This document shows, piece by piece, positions 25,331-34,574 of a stretch of DNA of 38,133 nucleotides (positions within the stretch are counted from its first letter, which is position 1; every line of letters begins with the position of its first letter). The position numbers and the translations under genes were made by a program. The stretch is from Bacteroidota bacterium (GTDB taxonomy: Bacteria > Bacteroidota > Ignavibacteria > Palsa-1295), in assembly GCA_021324685.1 (NCBI GenBank), contig JAJPIQ010000010.1:1-38133 (forward strand), in the 5' to 3' direction. The notes beneath the pieces were generated by a model. The model was not told the DNA's origin and ran no database searches. It saw nothing but the letters and a program-made list of their open reading frames with translations.

Positions 25331-26794
25331 ATGAAACAGACTGTAAGAGTTCTTATCCTTCTCTGCCTCGGCGCGATTGTCGCGAAGGCCCAGACCCTGC
25401 CCCTGCAATTCTGGCGCCCCTATGACGAACGTGGTGTGAATATGTTCGAAACGACGAAAACCGACACCACGCCGTTCACCGGCATCCATGTCAACGTCGG
25501 AGGCGCATTCGCGCAGCACTATCAAACGCTTCGCACTTCGAATTACGTCACGAATTCCGACGGCTCCTGGATTATCCCACCGACACTCAATCCTTCGGAG
25601 GGCGCACTCACGGCGGTCGATACGCAAAACCATCTTACGAAGCTCACCAATGGGTTCAATCTCGCGATGGCCGATATGTTCTTGGACGCGCAAGTTGCCG
25701 ATGGCATTCGCATCAACGTCACCGTGTATCTTTCAACCCGCCATCATGAAGATTGCTGGGTAAAGAATGGTTACCTCCAAATGGACAAGGCGACCTTTTT
25801 GCACAGCGACCTTATCAACGATCTCTTCAAGTATTTGACGGTGAAGGTCGGTCAGCTCGAAGTCGATTATGGCGATGCGCATTTCTATCGCGCCGACGGT
25901 GGCAACGAAATGTACAACCCGTTTATTGAAAACAATATCATGGACGAATTCGCGACCGAGATCGGCGGCGAAGTGTACTTCCATGACCCCAGCGGTTTCT
26001 TTGCAATGGTCGGCGTAACCGATGGCATGCTGAACCCGTCGGTCCAGGCGGCCCAGGTGATCGATTCGCTTACCGCCGACACGAATCGGTACAATCCAGC
26101 CTATCATTTCAAACTTGGGTTCGATAAGCAAATTAATCCAGACCTTCGCGTTCGACTGACTGGTTCGTACTATACCGAAAGCAGCACCGGGTCGAGTACG
26201 CTTTTTGGCGGAGATCGCGCCGGGTCGAATTACGTGACCGATATGGTTACCAAGGCAACCCTTGCAGCGGCCAGCTCCGGCGATGCGAACGAAGTGTTTA
26301 CAGACGGACGCTATAATCCAGGCTTCAGCGAAGCGGTGAGTACCTTTATGATCAATCCGTTTATCAAGTTCATGGGCTTCGAACTTTTTGGAACCTATGA
26401 AAGTGCGAATGGTCGTAAAATCTTTGAAACGACGACTCGCAATGCCACGCAGTTGGCCGGCCAACTCCTCTATCGCTTCGGCGATCAGGATCAATTCTGG
26501 GTCGGCGGTCGCTACAATACACTCAAGGCCGAATGGACGCCATCGAGTGCTGCAAACCTGGTAGCGATCAAAACGCAATACGGTTCGGACCCGAAGGTCA
26601 CGATCAACCGACTTGCATTCTCGGCTGGATGGTTCATGACACAAAACGTTATGATGAAACTCGAGTATGTCTCCCAGGAATACAATGACTACCCGGGTTC
26701 TTCCACCCTCGCGGCCTCGAAAGCGCTGCCGGTTAACGTGCTTACCGATGGCAAATTCGACGGTCTAATCGTCGAAGCGTCGGTCGGATTCTAA
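25331..26794 (+). CDS. Outer-membrane porin-like beta-barrel protein
   Basis: The 487 residues have a signal peptide (MKQTVRVLILLCLGAIVAKAQ) and a long beta-barrel sequence with porin features: FNLAMADMFLDAQVADGIRINV, YLTVKVGQLEVDYGDAHFYRAD, GGEVYFHDPSGFFAMVGVTDGM, and the C-terminal strand FDGLIVEASVGF ending in Phe. It resembles phosphate-selective OprO/OprP or DcaP-like porins, especially in the KVGQxxxDYGDxHFYR segment, but the assignment is by eye. It is the last gene after two yceI genes and is followed by a strong terminator, so the three form one transcription unit. Co-function in uptake of a hydrophobic or anionic solute is possible. Confidence 0.8.
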   Translation: MKQTVRVLILLCLGAIVAKAQTLPLQFWRPYDERGVNMFETTKTDTTPFTGIHVNVGGAFAQHYQTLRTSNYVTNSDGSWIIPPTLNPSEGALTAVDTQNHLTKLTNGFNLAMADMFLDAQVADGIRINVTVYLSTRHHEDCWVKNGYLQMDKATFLHSDLINDLFKYLTVKVGQLEVDYGDAHFYRADGGNEMYNPFIENNIMDEFATEIGGEVYFHDPSGFFAMVGVTDGMLNPSVQAAQVIDSLTADTNRYNPAYHFKLGFDKQINPDLRVRLTGSYYTESSTGSSTLFGGDRAGSNYVTDMVTKATLAAASSGDANEVFTDGRYNPGFSEAVSTFMINPFIKFMGFELFGTYESANGRKIFETTTRNATQLAGQLLYRFGDQDQFWVGGRYNTLKAEWTPSSAANLVAIKTQYGSDPKVTINRLAFSAGWFMTQNVMMKLEYVSQEYNDYPGSSTLAASKALPVNVLTDGKFDGLIVEASVGF

Positions 26795-26818
26795 GATCCT
26801 TTACGATCTAACGGCGCT

Positions 26819-26856
26819 AAAGCTTCCGGAGCATCCGCTCCGGAAGCTTTCTTTTG
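26819..26856 (+). terminator. Strong Rho-independent terminator
   Basis: A 14-bp perfect stem (AAAGCTTCCGGAGC with GCTCCGGAAGCTTT, 26819-26832 and 26837-26850) has a 4-nt loop and is followed by CTTTTGTT. It ends the yceI-yceI-porin unit. Confidence 0.9.
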
Positions 26857-26941
26857 TTATGAATTTCTTACACGAGTACGCTCGGGTGTCTGTAATTGGA
26901 ACATATTTCGCAGGTCTCGTGACAAACTTTGGGAGACCATT

Positions 26942-27583
26942 ATGAAATCTAAATACAACGTTCCATTTTCTGCACGCCAATCGTTCCTTGTCGCCGGACT
27001 GGGTGCGGCGCTTATACTTTTGGCATCGTGCAGCACAACCACACGGACGACCTATTCTCCGTATGGGACCTCAACCGCTTACACCATCACCCCGCCATCG
27101 TGGGCACCGACGTCCGAAAACCTGACGAACGTTCGGTACTATTACATTCCGGACTGCGATGCCTATTACGATGCCTCGACTCAGCAATATTATTCGCTCA
27201 GCAATGGAAGCTGGATCTCGACGAGTTCGATTCCTTCTTCGTGCTCGGGAACGGACCTTTCCAATGCGTATACTGTACTGCTGAACTCGAGTGTTTCGCA
27301 ACCATGGATCAACAATGCGTTTTATCAGGCGAATTATCCGCCGCAATCGTACGACGCATACGGGAACATTGTGTTAACGAATCATTTGATTCCCGATCTG
27401 AACATCGGATATTCCGTGACTCCACGTGCCTTCAATGAGAATACGAACAGCGTGGTTTTCATAGAGCGTTCGCCCGCCGGGAATAGCTATGTGATCCGCG
27501 ATGTACCGATGACCTCGATCTCGACGTACATGCCGGCTTCTACGCACATTTATTATTACGGCGGCGGAATACCGTCGCGGTAA
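26942..27583 (+). CDS. Tyr/Ser-rich lipoprotein of unknown function
   Basis: The 213 residues start with a lipoprotein signal peptide (SFLVAGLGAALILLASC; lipobox LASC, lipidated Cys at about residue 29). A Thr/Ser-rich linker and a Tyr-rich domain follow, with RYYYIPDCDAYYDASTQQYYSLSNGSW. That module is common in small periplasmic or outer-membrane proteins of this phylum. The C-terminus is YMPASTHIYYYGGG. The ATG is preceded by GGGAGA at a reasonable distance. It is a single-gene unit between two terminators. No enzymatic motif is seen. Confidence 0.8.
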   Translation: MKSKYNVPFSARQSFLVAGLGAALILLASCSTTTRTTYSPYGTSTAYTITPPSWAPTSENLTNVRYYYIPDCDAYYDASTQQYYSLSNGSWISTSSIPSSCSGTDLSNAYTVLLNSSVSQPWINNAFYQANYPPQSYDAYGNIVLTNHLIPDLNIGYSVTPRAFNENTNSVVFIERSPAGNSYVIRDVPMTSISTYMPASTHIYYYGGGIPSR

Positions 27584-27604
27584 TGAAGTCAGCACCATAG
27601 AAAC

Positions 27605-28366
27605 TTAAAACGAGGGCAGGCGTTCGTCTGCCCTTTTCGTTCGTACAATCACCGCGAGCATTCGTCCCGAACGTTTTCCATCGCGCCGGTACGAATGAAG
27701 GCGCTCATCCGATATCGTGCAGAGCGGCGAAACTTCGATCTGCTCGTTCGGAATTCCGGCGAAACGCAACTGATCGAAATTCGCACCCTTGACATCGAGC
27801 AGGAATTTCCCTCCCTGCAGCGCAACGAGATGCTTCTCTTCGAAGAGCGTAGCGACTTCAAGACCCACTTCATATTTCTCTTTGGAAGCGGATGCGCCAA
27901 TAAATGCATAGATCTTTTTCGGGTCCGCGCCGGCCTCCAACATTTTTCGTACGGCCGTTAAAGCGATCATTTGTTCTGTTCCGCGCCAGCCGGCATGAAC
28001 AGCAGCGATTAACCTTGCTTTCGACTCATAAAGAAGGATCGGAGTACAATCGGCAACGGTAACGCCGAGCAGCACATTGGGTTCGGCAGTGATCAGCGCA
28101 TCGTTCTCTTTCACCATGCCTTCATCTCCGGAAACCATGGTGACGTTCGGAGAGTGGACCTGGTTCTGATAGACCGCCTTCGTTCCTTTTGGAACCCCGA
28201 TCGCTTCAAAGAACAGACTACGGTTTCGTTCTACATTCTTCGACTCGTCGCCGACATGACTGCTCAGGTTCATGCCAAAGGGATGTGGAGAAACGCCCCC
28301 CATCCGCGTCGATTGCGCGGCGATGATCTCGGGAAAGCGATCGAAGATCGTCGGTCGTATAATCAT
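27605..28366 (-). CDS. pgeF: PgeF/YfiH laccase-domain protein, peptidoglycan editing factor
   Basis: The 253 residues match the YfiH/PgeF (Cu-oxidase_4, DUF152) family, usually about 240-260 residues. The three metal ligands are visible as His71 in NQVHSPN, Cys107 in ADCTPILLY and His124 in VHAGWRG. N-terminal STRMGGVSPHPFGMNLSSHVGD is also typical. In E. coli the protein removes wrongly incorporated amino acids from peptidoglycan precursors; related proteins act on purine nucleosides. It overlaps the upstream HAD gene by 4 bases, so the order clpB N-half, HAD, pgeF is one operon. Confidence 0.9.
   Translation of the reverse strand: MIIRPTIFDRFPEIIAAQSTRMGGVSPHPFGMNLSSHVGDESKNVERNRSLFFEAIGVPKGTKAVYQNQVHSPNVTMVSGDEGMVKENDALITAEPNVLLGVTVADCTPILLYESKARLIAAVHAGWRGTEQMIALTAVRKMLEAGADPKKIYAFIGASASKEKYEVGLEVATLFEEKHLVALQGGKFLLDVKGANFDQLRFAGIPNEQIEVSPLCTISDERLHSYRRDGKRSGRMLAVIVRTKRADERLPSF
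27612..27637 (+). terminator. Rho-independent terminator overlapping the pgeF 3' end
   Basis: GGGCAG (27614-27619) pairs with CTGCCC (27628-27633) around an 8-nt loop and is followed by TTTT. It serves the plus-strand lipoprotein gene and lies inside the last codons of the convergent pgeF gene. Confidence 0.7.
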
Positions 28367-29070
28367 TCTATCGAAATCAATTCCTTTCTTCTTCGATGTG
28401 CTTGTTCACGCCGGTATTTGGGACGCGTGTGTAAATACGTTTTAAGGATCGACTGCACCTCGAAAAAATCCTCGAACGGATGGTGTGGAATTCCAAGTTC
28501 TCCGCACTGCCGCTTCAGGTCGCGGCACGCAAACACCACGTCGGCCATCATGGCCGGGCACCAATCGGAATATCCATCCCCGATATAAACGAGGGTATCG
28601 CTTTCCTCGCTGCTCGTCAGGAGTGCGGCACATTTGCACGCTGCGCATCGATCGCAACCTTCTCGCTGATGGTGAAAATCGTACGCTAAGGTTCCATCGT
28701 TCGCCGGTTCGATCGCATTGGTCCAGACCGGAAGGTATTCCAGATTATATTTTCGAAATATCTCGCGGATATAACAGGAAAACCCATCGCTTGTCACGCA
28801 TAGCTCGATCCCATTGGAGTTGCAAAAGTCCGCAAATTCCACGAAACCCGGTTTCAGATTTTGTGAACCGGAAATTCGTGTAATATCCTCAACAGAAATT
28901 CCTGTTACGCTTTCGCAGGCGATCCGAAGGCACGCTGCCGCATTTTTTGCGCCAGCATCGAAATCTTTCCAGACCTGAAAGGCGATTTCTGTTCCAAATC
29001 GAGCGAGGATTTGCGAACCAACGTCTTTTGTCGTGATAGTCTCGTCGAAATCGCAATAAACTTTGTACAC
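28363..29070 (-). CDS. HAD-superfamily phosphatase, MtnX-like
   Basis: The 235 residues contain HAD motif I CDFDETIT (Asp7 and Asp9), motif II around CVTSDGFS and motif IV YIGDGYSDWCP. The overall pattern matches the HAD-IB MtnX/phosphoserine-phosphatase-like group. MtnX acts in the methionine salvage pathway, but no other mtn gene is nearby, so the substrate is open. A Cys cluster (CDRCAACKC) in the middle could bind metal. The GTG start at 29070 is 12 bases after the clpB N-half stop, and the 3' end overlaps pgeF by 4 bases. Translational coupling in this operon is likely. Confidence 0.85.
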   Translation of the reverse strand: MYKVYCDFDETITTKDVGSQILARFGTEIAFQVWKDFDAGAKNAAACLRIACESVTGISVEDITRISGSQNLKPGFVEFADFCNSNGIELCVTSDGFSCYIREIFRKYNLEYLPVWTNAIEPANDGTLAYDFHHQREGCDRCAACKCAALLTSSEESDTLVYIGDGYSDWCPAMMADVVFACRDLKRQCGELGIPHHPFEDFFEVQSILKTYLHTRPKYRREQAHRRRKELISIE

Positions 29071-29082
29071 GATTCGCTGAAT

Positions 29083-30402
29083 TTAGACCGCGGCTTGCTC
29101 GCGCTTCAATGCTTCGCGTTCGATTTCGAGTTGGCGAATACGCCGCTCGATCTGGTCGAGTTCTGCCGGCATCGAGTCGATTTCAATACGGAGCTTGCTC
29201 GCAGCTTCATCGACCAGGTCGATTGCTTTATCCGGCAGAAATCGATCGGCAATGTACCGGTCGGAAAGTTGCGCGGCAGCAATTAGGGCCGCATCGCGGA
29301 TCCGAACCCCATGGTGCAACTCATATTTTTCCTGAAGTCCCCGTAAAATAGAGATCGTATCCTCTACGCTCGGCTCACCGACGAACACCGGTTGAAACCG
29401 CCGTTCGAGCGCCGCATCCTTCTCGATATGTTTGCGGTATTCGTCGAGCGTGGTCGCACCGATGGTATGAAGTTCCCCGCGCGCCAGTGCCGGCTTTAGG
29501 ATGTTGGCGGCGTCCATCGCCCCCTGCGTCGCACCGGCACCGATCAGCGTATGCAGCTCATCGATAAACAGAATGATTTCCCCGGCCGATTCGGCCACTT
29601 CTTTCACAATGGCTTTTAAGCGCTCCTCGAACTGGCCGCGATAACTCGTTCCCGCAACCAGCGTTCCCATGTCGAGCGCAACGATTCGCTTACTCTTGAG
29701 CCCTTCCGGCACATCGCCTGCCGCGATTCGGTTGGCAATCCCTTCCACGATCGCGGTCTTTCCGACGCCGGGATCCCCAATGAGAACGGGATTATTTTTT
29801 GTGCGCCGAGAGAGGACCTGCATCACGCGGCGAATTTCGTCTTCGCGGCCGATCACGGGATCGAGTTTGCCTTTCCGCGCGAGGTCGGTAAGATCGCGAC
29901 CGTACTTTTCGAGCGATTGGTACCGTTCTTCGGCGTTCGGGTCGGTGACGCGTTGACTTCCCCGAACAGATCGGAGTGCGGCAAGCACGCCATTTTTCGT
30001 CACTCCATGATCTTTTAAAAGCTGCGTTGATGGCGTGTTTCCATCGAGCAGTGCAAGCAGCAAATGCTCGGTCGAAACGTATTCATCTTTAAGCGATTCG
30101 GCTTCATTTCGGGCAACGTCGAAGAGCCTGTTCAAATTATTGGATGCGAATTGATTTGCTCCGGTAGCCCCGGTTACTTTCGGAAGCTTTTCGAGTGCGC
30201 CGGTCACGCGAATACGTAATTGATCGATATTGACTCCTATTTTTCGGAGCACCGAGGTCGCGACGCCTTCGGGGTCCTGGATCAGCGCGGCGAGCAAATG
30301 TTCGGGCTCGACCTGGTTATTGCCGTAGTTTGACGCGATTTCGACCGCGGACTGCAGCGCTTCCTGCGATTTGACCGTTAGTTTGTTTGGATTGATTGCC
30401 AT
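29083..30402 (-). CDS. clpB: ClpB disaggregase, N-terminal half (Clp_N plus NBD1) as a separate gene
   Basis: The 439 residues are the N-terminal half of ClpB: two Clp_N repeats (about 1-150, starting [19 protein letters not shown]) and the first AAA+ domain. That domain has Walker A GDPGVGKT (209-216), Walker B LFIDE (278-282), substrate-loop GTSYRG and arginine-finger region LERRF (332-336). A short start of the M domain ends at [12 protein letters not shown] just before the stop. Intact ClpB would continue with the coiled coil and NBD2, which are encoded at 630-1955. The split lies at the end of M-domain helix 1, so each product has one complete AAA+ ring domain. It is the first gene of an operon with the HAD phosphatase and pgeF. 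No Shine-Dalgarno sequence is evident. Confidence 0.94.
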   Translation of the reverse strand: MAINPNKLTVKSQEALQSAVEIASNYGNNQVEPEHLLAALIQDPEGVATSVLRKIGVNIDQLRIRVTGALEKLPKVTGATGANQFASNNLNRLFDVARNEAESLKDEYVSTEHLLLALLDGNTPSTQLLKDHGVTKNGVLAALRSVRGSQRVTDPNAEERYQSLEKYGRDLTDLARKGKLDPVIGREDEIRRVMQVLSRRTKNNPVLIGDPGVGKTAIVEGIANRIAAGDVPEGLKSKRIVALDMGTLVAGTSYRGQFEERLKAIVKEVAESAGEIILFIDELHTLIGAGATQGAMDAANILKPALARGELHTIGATTLDEYRKHIEKDAALERRFQPVFVGEPSVEDTISILRGLQEKYELHHGVRIRDAALIAAAQLSDRYIADRFLPDKAIDLVDEAASKLRIEIDSMPAELDQIERRIRQLEIEREALKREQAAV

Positions 30403-30426
30403 AGGTCAGGCGTTGTTTTTAAAATT

Positions 30427-32136
30427 TTGTACTCGATATTATCTTATACGTCATTGGGAGTAGGATCGCTTCCCCGGAGTGGGTCAAATCTGAAGTTGCA
30501 ATCCGCTCTCGAATTGCAAGGGGTCGCATCTTCACCGCCATCCCCTGCGTGCCGGTTGGCATTTCTCGTCCTCTCGTTCCTTGTCATCCTTTTTCCGTTT
30601 CACTCGCTTCGTTCCCAAATTCCGGTCACGATTCACGCAGATATTCTCACCGATACGACCATCGAGGGTCAGCCTGCCGAACAATTGACCGGCCATGTGC
30701 AGTTCGTGCAGGGTGCGTTGTATGGTTCGTCCGATGAGGCTGTTCGATATTTGCAGGAGCACCGACTGGAAATGAGGGGTCATGTCGAAATTCATCAGGA
30801 CACCCTTGCACTGTATGCGCCGCATGTGACGTACAACGAAGTCACTGGCGTTGGGCATGCCGACGGAGGCGTTCGAATGTTCGATCGCGACCAGGAGCTT
30901 ACTGCCCAGCAAGGCGATTACGACGTGCAGAATCAGGTCGCCCATTTTTCTCATCACGTCACGGTGACACAGGGAAAGAACACCAGTGTTTCCGATTCCT
31001 TGACCTATTATCGTTCCACCGAGACTTCGATCCTTCTCGGACACGCCTCCATTACGAGCGATTCGGGAACGCTTGCCGCCGATACGATCACCTACGTTCG
31101 TGCCCTGGGTGAGACCATGGCACAAGGGAATGTTTATTTGGCGAACGATTCGCTTCGTTTACATTCCGATTGGTTTTACAATTCCGATATTCGCGGCGAA
31201 ATGAATGCGCGCGGTCACGTCCATGTCGAAGATATTCAAAACAATACCACCGTCTTCGGCGATACGCTCGCCCGGTTTTCGGTCACGCGAATGACGCTCG
31301 TACCCGGGCATCCGCTGCTGCTCTATGTTGACAGTTCGCAGGTGCGAGACAGCTCCGGCACAGTGAATACGGTGTTCGATACCATGTTCGTCCATGCCGA
31401 TACCATGAAAATGTACCAGGGCGATTCGGCCCGATTTATTGCGATCGATAGTGTCCGCTTATTTCGCTCTAATTTTAGTTTGACGGGCGGTGAACTCGTG
31501 TATGACGAACCCCATGACCTGATGACCGTATTTCACGCTCCACGCCAACACCTGTGGAACGATTCCACTGAGATCGATGCCGATAGTATCGCGATGCGCA
31601 TGAAAGACCGGCATATCCACCGCATATATTCCCTCGGGCACTCGTTTGCAACGAGCCCGATGACCGAATTCCCGAATTCCGGTCGTGTCGATCAATTAGA
31701 AGGCGATAATATGGTGCTCCTCGTCGAGCACGATACGGCACGACAGCTATACGATTGCGGGAGTGCGCTTTCGATTTATTTTCTGCTGAGCGATGGAAAG
31801 CCGGACGGTATCAATCGGGCCTCCGGCGATACGATCCGTATGGATTTTCAGGACCGCAAAGTCGTTCGCATCGCTGTTATTTCGGGAGCAGAGGGAGAAT
31901 ATTTTCCGGAGCGTTTTGTAGACGGTCGTGCCGCGGCGTTCCGGCTTTCGGCCTATGAGCGGCACGATACCCTACGTCCTCATCGCGAAGAATTTGTCCT
32001 GCCATGGGAACTTACCTCAATCGCCGGAACGAACGCTGCCGAAACGCCGAAACCATCTCCCACTCCTTCGACGCCGAATGCATCGTCCGAAACGCCCGGG
32101 CAGCATCATGGCGCGAAACGGGAATCGGCAAAATGA
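30427..32136 (+). CDS. OstA/LptA-like lipopolysaccharide transport protein
   Basis: The 569-residue frame has a hydrophobic segment ([21 protein letters not shown]) followed by repeats of the OstA/LptA beta-jellyroll (for example [81 protein letters not shown]). Such proteins bridge lipopolysaccharide from the inner to the outer membrane. LptB follows 34 bases after its stop, which supports the role. The C-terminal tail (about 535-569) is Pro/Ser/Thr-rich. The start is uncertain: only TTG codons are in frame before the hydrophobic segment (30427, 30454, 30553). It is divergent from the clpB N-half. Confidence 0.85.
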   Translation: MYSILSYTSLGVGSLPRSGSNLKLQSALELQGVASSPPSPACRLAFLVLSFLVILFPFHSLRSQIPVTIHADILTDTTIEGQPAEQLTGHVQFVQGALYGSSDEAVRYLQEHRLEMRGHVEIHQDTLALYAPHVTYNEVTGVGHADGGVRMFDRDQELTAQQGDYDVQNQVAHFSHHVTVTQGKNTSVSDSLTYYRSTETSILLGHASITSDSGTLAADTITYVRALGETMAQGNVYLANDSLRLHSDWFYNSDIRGEMNARGHVHVEDIQNNTTVFGDTLARFSVTRMTLVPGHPLLLYVDSSQVRDSSGTVNTVFDTMFVHADTMKMYQGDSARFIAIDSVRLFRSNFSLTGGELVYDEPHDLMTVFHAPRQHLWNDSTEIDADSIAMRMKDRHIHRIYSLGHSFATSPMTEFPNSGRVDQLEGDNMVLLVEHDTARQLYDCGSALSIYFLLSDGKPDGINRASGDTIRMDFQDRKVVRIAVISGAEGEYFPERFVDGRAAAFRLSAYERHDTLRPHREEFVLPWELTSIAGTNAAETPKPSPTPSTPNASSETPGQHHGAKRESAK

Positions 32137-32170
32137 AACATCCATTTCTCCTGTTCGTCAGGTTCGACAG

Positions 32171-32920
32171 ATGAAAAAACTTCATTCGGAACACCTCAAA
32201 AAAATCTACGGCAAGCGGACGGTCGTAAAAGATTCGAGCGTTTCCGTTACACCCGGCGAGATCGTCGGCCTTCTCGGGCCGAACGGCGCCGGCAAGACAA
32301 CGACGTTCTACATGATCACCGGCCTGATCAAGCCGGACGGAGGAAAAGTCTTTTTGGATGGCGAGGACGTTACCCCGCTGCCGATGTATGCGCGTGCCCG
32401 CAAAGGAATAGGATATCTGCCGCAGGAAGCTTCGATCTTTCGAAAAATGACGGTGGAAGAAAACCTTATGGCCGTGCTTGAACTCCTTCCGATCTCGAAG
32501 AAAGAACGGCTGGAACGGACCGAGGGATTGATGGAGGAATTAAATATCGCCCATATTCGAAAATCGTATGGATATATGCTTTCGGGAGGCGAACGCCGCC
32601 GTTGCGAAATTGCACGATCGCTGGCAACGAAACCGGCGTATATGCTGCTCGATGAGCCCTTTGCCGGAATCGATCCCATTACCGTGGAAGAGATCATGCA
32701 GATCGTCCTTCGTCTCAAGGAACGCGGGATTGGCATCCTTATTACCGATCATAATGTGCATGAAACGCTCTCGATCACCGATCGCGCCTACATCCTGATC
32801 GACGGAACGATTTATCGCGCGGGCAGCGCGGAAGAACTCGCAAATGACGAAGAAATTCGCCGGCTCTATTTAGGGGAAATGTTCAAACTCGAACGGTATC
32901 GTCAGGTCGAAGCGCAATAG
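32171..32920 (+). CDS. lptB: LptB, ATPase of the lipopolysaccharide exporter
   Basis: The 249 residues carry Walker A GPNGAGKT (36-43), the LptB-type [18 protein letters not shown] segment, signature LSGGERRR (137-144) and Walker [12 protein letters not shown] (160-169). The H-loop follows in [10 protein letters not shown], characteristic of LptB (the usual spelling is DHNVxETL). It powers LptFG, which are not in the window. The start is chosen at 32171, where homology begins. The frame is open upstream to 31928, but that part overlaps the OstA gene in another frame and has no family features. Its stop abuts the convergent permease stop with no gap. Confidence 0.93.
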   Translation: MKKLHSEHLKKIYGKRTVVKDSSVSVTPGEIVGLLGPNGAGKTTTFYMITGLIKPDGGKVFLDGEDVTPLPMYARARKGIGYLPQEASIFRKMTVEENLMAVLELLPISKKERLERTEGLMEELNIAHIRKSYGYMLSGGERRRCEIARSLATKPAYMLLDEPFAGIDPITVEEIMQIVLRLKERGIGILITDHNVHETLSITDRAYILIDGTIYRAGSAEELANDEEIRRLYLGEMFKLERYRQVEAQ

Positions 32921-33682
32921 TTAGGTTATGACTCGTTTATACAGGACCGATCCGAGCGCCAGCAATCCCATACTACAAAGGAACAGGACCAGGAAATCGA
33001 GGCTTAATCCAAACGGGCCCGGAATTCCCGTCATCAGTTCTCGAAGCGCGTCGATCATATAAGAAAGCGGATTTACCTTAGAAATGGCCTGCAGCCATGG
33101 CGGCATGAGGGCGAGTGGATAAATAGCGTTGCTTGCAAAAAAGAGTGGCATCGTCATCAGCTGGCCGACGCCCATAAAACGTTCCCTTGTCTTCACGAGA
33201 CAAGCAATAATGAGTGAGAAGGTCGAGAATACGACCGATCCCAGAATCACCATGAGCAATACTCCCAGTAAGGCGAACGGCGACCCATTCATCTGCACTC
33301 CCAGCAGCAGCGCAAGAAGATAGACGATCGCTGCCAGTGGAATGCAGCGGACGCCCGCGGAAAGCGCTTTGCCGAGGACCAGGGCGGCACGCGGTGTTGG
33401 TGTGGCAAGGAACTTATGCGTAAGGCCCAGATCTCGTTCCCAAATGATGGCGATCCCATAAAAAATAGAAACGAACAGCGTGCTTTGCGCTAAAATACCG
33501 GGCGACATAAAGTCGAGATAATTAACGGCCCCTGTGATCCGTATTCGAACGAAGACCTGACCGAAAACCAAAAGCCATAACGCCGGTTGAACGGCTCGCG
33601 TCAGAATTTCCGTCGGATCGCGAAAAATCTTAATAATCTCAAATTCGGCGATCACAAATGTTTTTTGAAAGAATCGAATCAT
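32921..33682 (-). CDS. ABC-2 type transporter permease
   Basis: The 253-residue protein has about six transmembrane segments and the features of ABC-2 permeases of the DrrB type: FRDPTEILTRAVQPALWLLVFGQVF at the start, a central GVRCIPLAAIVYLLALLLGV, and FASNAIYPLALMPPWLQAISKVNPLSYMIDALREL near the C-terminus. It pairs with the ATPase ending 3 bases upstream to form an exporter. The substrate (drug, lipid or polysaccharide) cannot be told. The gene meets lptB tail to tail with no intergenic base. Confidence 0.9.
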   Translation of the reverse strand: MIRFFQKTFVIAEFEIIKIFRDPTEILTRAVQPALWLLVFGQVFVRIRITGAVNYLDFMSPGILAQSTLFVSIFYGIAIIWERDLGLTHKFLATPTPRAALVLGKALSAGVRCIPLAAIVYLLALLLGVQMNGSPFALLGVLLMVILGSVVFSTFSLIIACLVKTRERFMGVGQLMTMPLFFASNAIYPLALMPPWLQAISKVNPLSYMIDALRELMTGIPGPFGLSLDFLVLFLCSMGLLALGSVLYKRVIT

Positions 33683-33685
33683 ACT

Positions 33686-34510
33686 TTATCCGATCCGAGC
33701 GGCCATATTCCGCGTCTGTTTGATGGTGCGATACGTCGAGCGGGTGTCGGCATCGAGGGATTCTGTGGCATAATGGATAAAGACATCCTCCAGCGTCGCA
33801 TTCGGATCCCCTAACGAATTTTTAAGTTCCTGCGGCGTTCCGACGACCGATAGTTTGCCCCGCGAGAGAAACGCTACGCGATCGCAGAGTTCATCGGCTT
33901 CCTCCATGAGATGCGTTGTAAGGAGGATCGTTGTCCCAAACGTTTTTTGGAGTTCCACAATATGTTCCCATACAAGGTTCCGTGCAATAGGATCGAGCCC
34001 GACCGTAGGTTCGTCCAGAAAGAGCAGTGCCGGACGGTGCATCATGGATTGTGCAATCTCGAGCCGCCGGATCATTCCGCCTGAATAGTCATGTACCGAC
34101 TTGTGAGCCGCTTCCGTAAGGCCCATGAATTCGAGCGATTCTGCGATTCGCGTTTTACGTTCGACCCGAGGCAGCCCATAAAGTTTGGCAAAGAGCAGAA
34201 GATTCTCGTAGCCCGTAAGCGTTCCATCCACAGAAATCAGTTGAGGGACATATCCGATTGAAGCTCGAACGTTTGACGGGTCATGCGTAATGCTAAAACC
34301 TGCGATCGTGGCATCGCCCGAAGTAGCCGGAAGGAGAGTGGTCAACATCTTAATGGCCGTGGTTTTGCCTGCGCCATTCGGACCGAGTAACGCAAAAATC
34401 TCTCCCGCCGCAACAGCGATATTTAAATGATCGACGGCTACGAACTCACCGTATTTTCGAGTAAGATCGTGCGTTTCGAGAATCGGCTTGCCAACGATCG
34501 CGTTTTGCAT
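33686..34510 (-). CDS. ABC transporter ATPase, DrrA-like
   Basis: From the ATG at 34510 the protein has 274 residues: Walker A GPNGAGKT (43-50), YSGGMIRRLEIAQSMMHRP, Walker B LLFLDEPTVGLDP and TTHLMEEADELCDRVAFL, as in DrrA/CcmA-type exporters. The frame is open to a GTG at 34531, but that codon lies inside the terminator stem of the upstream gene, so 34510 is preferred. It is followed by its permease partner after 3 bases. The terminator leaves little room for a promoter before the start. Confidence 0.92.
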   Translation of the reverse strand: MQNAIVGKPILETHDLTRKYGEFVAVDHLNIAVAAGEIFALLGPNGAGKTTAIKMLTTLLPATSGDATIAGFSITHDPSNVRASIGYVPQLISVDGTLTGYENLLLFAKLYGLPRVERKTRIAESLEFMGLTEAAHKSVHDYSGGMIRRLEIAQSMMHRPALLFLDEPTVGLDPIARNLVWEHIVELQKTFGTTILLTTHLMEEADELCDRVAFLSRGKLSVVGTPQELKNSLGDPNATLEDVFIHYATESLDADTRSTYRTIKQTRNMAARIG

Positions 34511-34517
34511 TGCAGGT

Positions 34518-34552
34518 AAAAAAAATGCCACTCAACGGAACATCGAGTGGCA
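34518..34552 (-). terminator. Rho-independent terminator after the barrel gene
   Basis: TGCCACTC (34526-34533) pairs with GAGTGGCA (34545-34552) around an 11-nt loop. On the minus strand it is followed by eight T. It ends the beta-barrel gene just before the ABC ATPase start. Confidence 0.85.
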
Positions 34553-34574
34553 GAGAAAGAGACCCCGGATCGCG

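Noticed and set aside
25733-26644. Minus-strand frame of 303 codons opposite the porin
   Set aside because: It is a shadow of the porin reading frame with no recognisable domain.
1956-29082. Interpretation of the 27 kb between the clpB halves as a mobile element
   Set aside because: No integrase, transposase, terminal repeats or attachment-site duplication is seen, and the genes are mostly ordinary chromosomal functions. A rearrangement is equally likely.
31928-32170. N-terminal extension of LptB
   Set aside because: It overlaps the OstA gene in another frame and shows no LptB homology. The Met at 32171 is the usual start.
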